In this document: positions 7,144 through 8,266 of the stretch, one piece after another
Position numbering within the stretch: the first letter of the stretch is position 1
Layout of the letters: the number at the start of each line of letters is the position of its first letter
Source: Lachnospiraceae bacterium
Lineage (GTDB): Bacteria > Bacillota > Clostridia > Lachnospirales > Lachnospiraceae
Assembly (NCBI GenBank): GCA_900753685.1
Contig: CAAEAB010000033.1
Location: forward strand, 1 to 8,266
DNA: 8,266 nucleotides
Direction of reading: 5' to 3'
Notes under the pieces: generated by a model
The model's database searches: none
Told to the model about the DNA's origin: nothing
Seen by the model: the letters and a program-made list of their open reading frames with translations, nothing else
Made by a program: the position numbers and the translations under genes

Positions 7144-7386
7144 ATGGTGATTACAATTTGTATTGGCAGCTCTTGCCATCTGAAAGGTTCCAGAAACGTG
7201 ATTCAGGGACTTCAGAAAAAAATTCAGGAAAATAATCTGGGTTCTCAAATTGAATTAAACGGCTCCTTCTGCACCGGAGAGTGTGAGAAGGGCGTGTGTG
7301 TAAAGATTGATGAAGAATTGTTTTCCGTTTCACCGGAAACTGTAGATACATTTTTTACAGACGAAGTACTCAGGAGGGTTATTTAG
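7144..7386 (+). CDS. Thioredoxin-fold [2Fe-2S] ferredoxin (NuoE C-terminal-like)
   Basis: This 80-residue protein has the cysteine layout of the NuoE/HydC thioredoxin-like ferredoxin domain: C6-x4-C11 (CIGSSCHLKG) and C43-x3-C47 (CTGEC), which should bind one [2Fe-2S] cluster. A fifth cysteine, C52, lies in GVCV. The remainder fits the small alpha/beta fold, with a helix around residues 15-30. It lacks the N-terminal extension of full NuoE (about 160 residues), so it is a stand-alone domain. It is likely a cytoplasmic electron carrier or partner for the hydrogenase-like protein encoded next, whose GTG start overlaps its stop by one base (TAGTG). I recall small proteins of this type leading HydS-hydrogenase clusters in Clostridia and Thermotogales. 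The exact electron donor is unknown. Confidence 0.88.
   Translation: MVITICIGSSCHLKGSRNVIQGLQKKIQENNLGSQIELNGSFCTGECEKGVCVKIDEELFSVSPETVDTFFTDEVLRRVI
7372..7378 (+). promoter_or_regulatory. Ribosome binding site fixing the GTG start at 7386
   Basis: AGGAGGG, inside the end of the preceding gene, ends seven bases before GTG 7386. It supports a GTG start overlapping the TAG stop and translational coupling of the two genes. Confidence 0.75.
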
Positions 7387-8266
7387 TGGCGGCAATAGGA
7401 TTTAAGACGGCAAAATGCAAGGACTGTTATAAATGTGTGCGTATATGTCCGGTAAAGTCTATTCGTATAAAGGATGAACATGCGCTTTATGTGGCGGACG
7501 AATGTATTTTGTGCGGAAAATGTCTGGAAGCCTGTCCGCAGGACGCGGTAATTTATGTTAGTGATTTGAAAAAGGCAAAGAAATATATCCAGGAGGGCAA
7601 TGTAACCATCGCTTCTCTGGACCCGGCCTATTTGGGCATTTTCGGGGATACGGAAAACGGTACCGGACAGTTAAGAGATGCCTTACATAAGCTTGGCTTT
7701 ACCCACATTCGGGAAACTGCGGAGGGCGCTGTCCATGTGACGAAGGCCTATGAGCGTCTGATTCAGGAAGGAAGGATGAACAATATTATCACGACTTCCT
7801 GTACGGCCATTAACGAGCTGGTCGAAAAATACTATACCGATATGATTCCATACATGGCGCCGGTCGTTTCACCGATGACTGCCCATGGAATGATGTTGAA
7901 AGAAGAATTTGGTCCGGATGCCAAAGTTATATATATAGGAAGCTGTACGGCGAGAGGCCGGGAGGCAGTCCGGGAGCGGTGCCGAGGAACCTACGTGGAT
8001 GCGGTTTTGGATTTTCAGGAGCTTCGCCGTTGGTTTAAGGAGGAGAATATTGATTTGGATCAGTGCGAATTTTATCCCCGTGAGGGCGTAAACGCTATGG
8101 TCAACGGCCTTTATGGCGTCAGCGGCGGCATATTGTCCGCTGTGGAGGCGGATAAAGGCTTTGGAAAATACGAGCAGCTTTATGTGGACGGTATTGATTC
8201 GGTGCGGGAGTTATTTGAATGTATCCGTAAGGGTGAAATTAATAACTGCTTCATCGAGGCGTCTTC
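7386..8266 (+). CDS. HydS-like [FeFe]-hydrogenase (putative sensory type), N-terminal part
   Basis: There are 293 full codons from GTG 7386 to the window edge; the 3' end is missing. The N-terminus is a 2x[4Fe-4S] ferredoxin domain: C11, C14, C17, C21-P and C40, C43, C46, C50-P. An [FeFe]-hydrogenase large-subunit domain follows. Motif 1 reads TTSCTAINELVEKYY with C139 and motif 2 reads IGSCTARGREA with C187. Aligned by hand to the classical TSCCPxW and MPCxxK, the two H-cluster cysteines are kept, the proton-transfer cysteine becomes S138, MPC becomes GSC, and the Lys becomes R190. The third motif (usually ACxGGC) should follow the final ...CFIEAS and lies outside. Such divergence is typical of the HydS groups thought to sense H2 or redox state and not to turn over H2 quickly. 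A catalytic or bifurcating role is less likely. C-terminal sensor domains, if any, cannot be seen. Confidence 0.88.
   Translation, partial: MAAIGFKTAKCKDCYKCVRICPVKSIRIKDEHALYVADECILCGKCLEACPQDAVIYVSDLKKAKKYIQEGNVTIASLDPAYLGIFGDTENGTGQLRDALHKLGFTHIRETAEGAVHVTKAYERLIQEGRMNNIITTSCTAINELVEKYYTDMIPYMAPVVSPMTAHGMMLKEEFGPDAKVIYIGSCTARGREAVRERCRGTYVDAVLDFQELRRWFKEENIDLDQCEFYPREGVNAMVNGLYGVSGGILSAVEADKGFGKYEQLYVDGIDSVRELFECIRKGEINNCFIEAS

Overview
The window reads as chromosomal housekeeping DNA from a Gram-positive anaerobe of the Clostridia, most likely Lachnospiraceae. This is inferred from protein style (RF1 with GNGGQC, a YqhQ/DUF1385 gene next to prmC-prfA, a HydS-type [FeFe]-hydrogenase cluster), strong AGGAGG-like ribosome binding sites, moderate G+C and several GTG starts. 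Every gene I can support is on the + strand.

Region 1 (1-2349) is a translation-termination operon. It holds the 3' end of a DUF1385/YqhQ-like membrane protein, prmC (release-factor glutamine methyltransferase) and prfA (peptide chain release factor 1). prmC overlaps the upstream gene by 4 bases. Its reading frame is continuous from 388 to 1251 except for one in-frame TAA at 916-918, which falls between the SAM-binding motif and the NPPY catalytic motif. The gene is therefore broken as read, while its substrate gene prfA is intact 21 bases downstream.

Region 2 (2355-4698) follows within 5 bases. It has two fold-type I PLP aminotransferases in tandem, a general class I/II enzyme and a histidinol-phosphate aminotransferase (hisC). 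An intrinsic terminator right after hisC closes the unit.

Region 3 (4719-7109) is one large gene for a DinG/XPD-type helicase. It carries an N-terminal PD-(D/E)XK (RecB/Cas4-like) nuclease domain and a cysteine cluster typical of the XPD iron-sulfur site. Its Shine-Dalgarno sequence lies only a few bases after the T-tract of the upstream terminator, and I see no convincing private promoter.

Region 4 (7083-8266) starts a redox operon with its own sigma-A-like promoter (TGGACA-16-TATAAT), whose -10 box overlaps the helicase stop codon. The operon encodes a small thioredoxin-fold [2Fe-2S] protein and then a HydS-like, putatively sensory [FeFe]-hydrogenase that runs off the window. In the hydrogenase, the residue aligned with the proton-transfer cysteine appears to be serine.

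The most noteworthy points are the nonsense codon in prmC, the nuclease-helicase fusion and the altered H-cluster motifs of the hydrogenase-like protein. I found no wholly unknown system, CRISPR array, insertion sequence or RNA gene. No gene-free stretch exceeds 300 bases.
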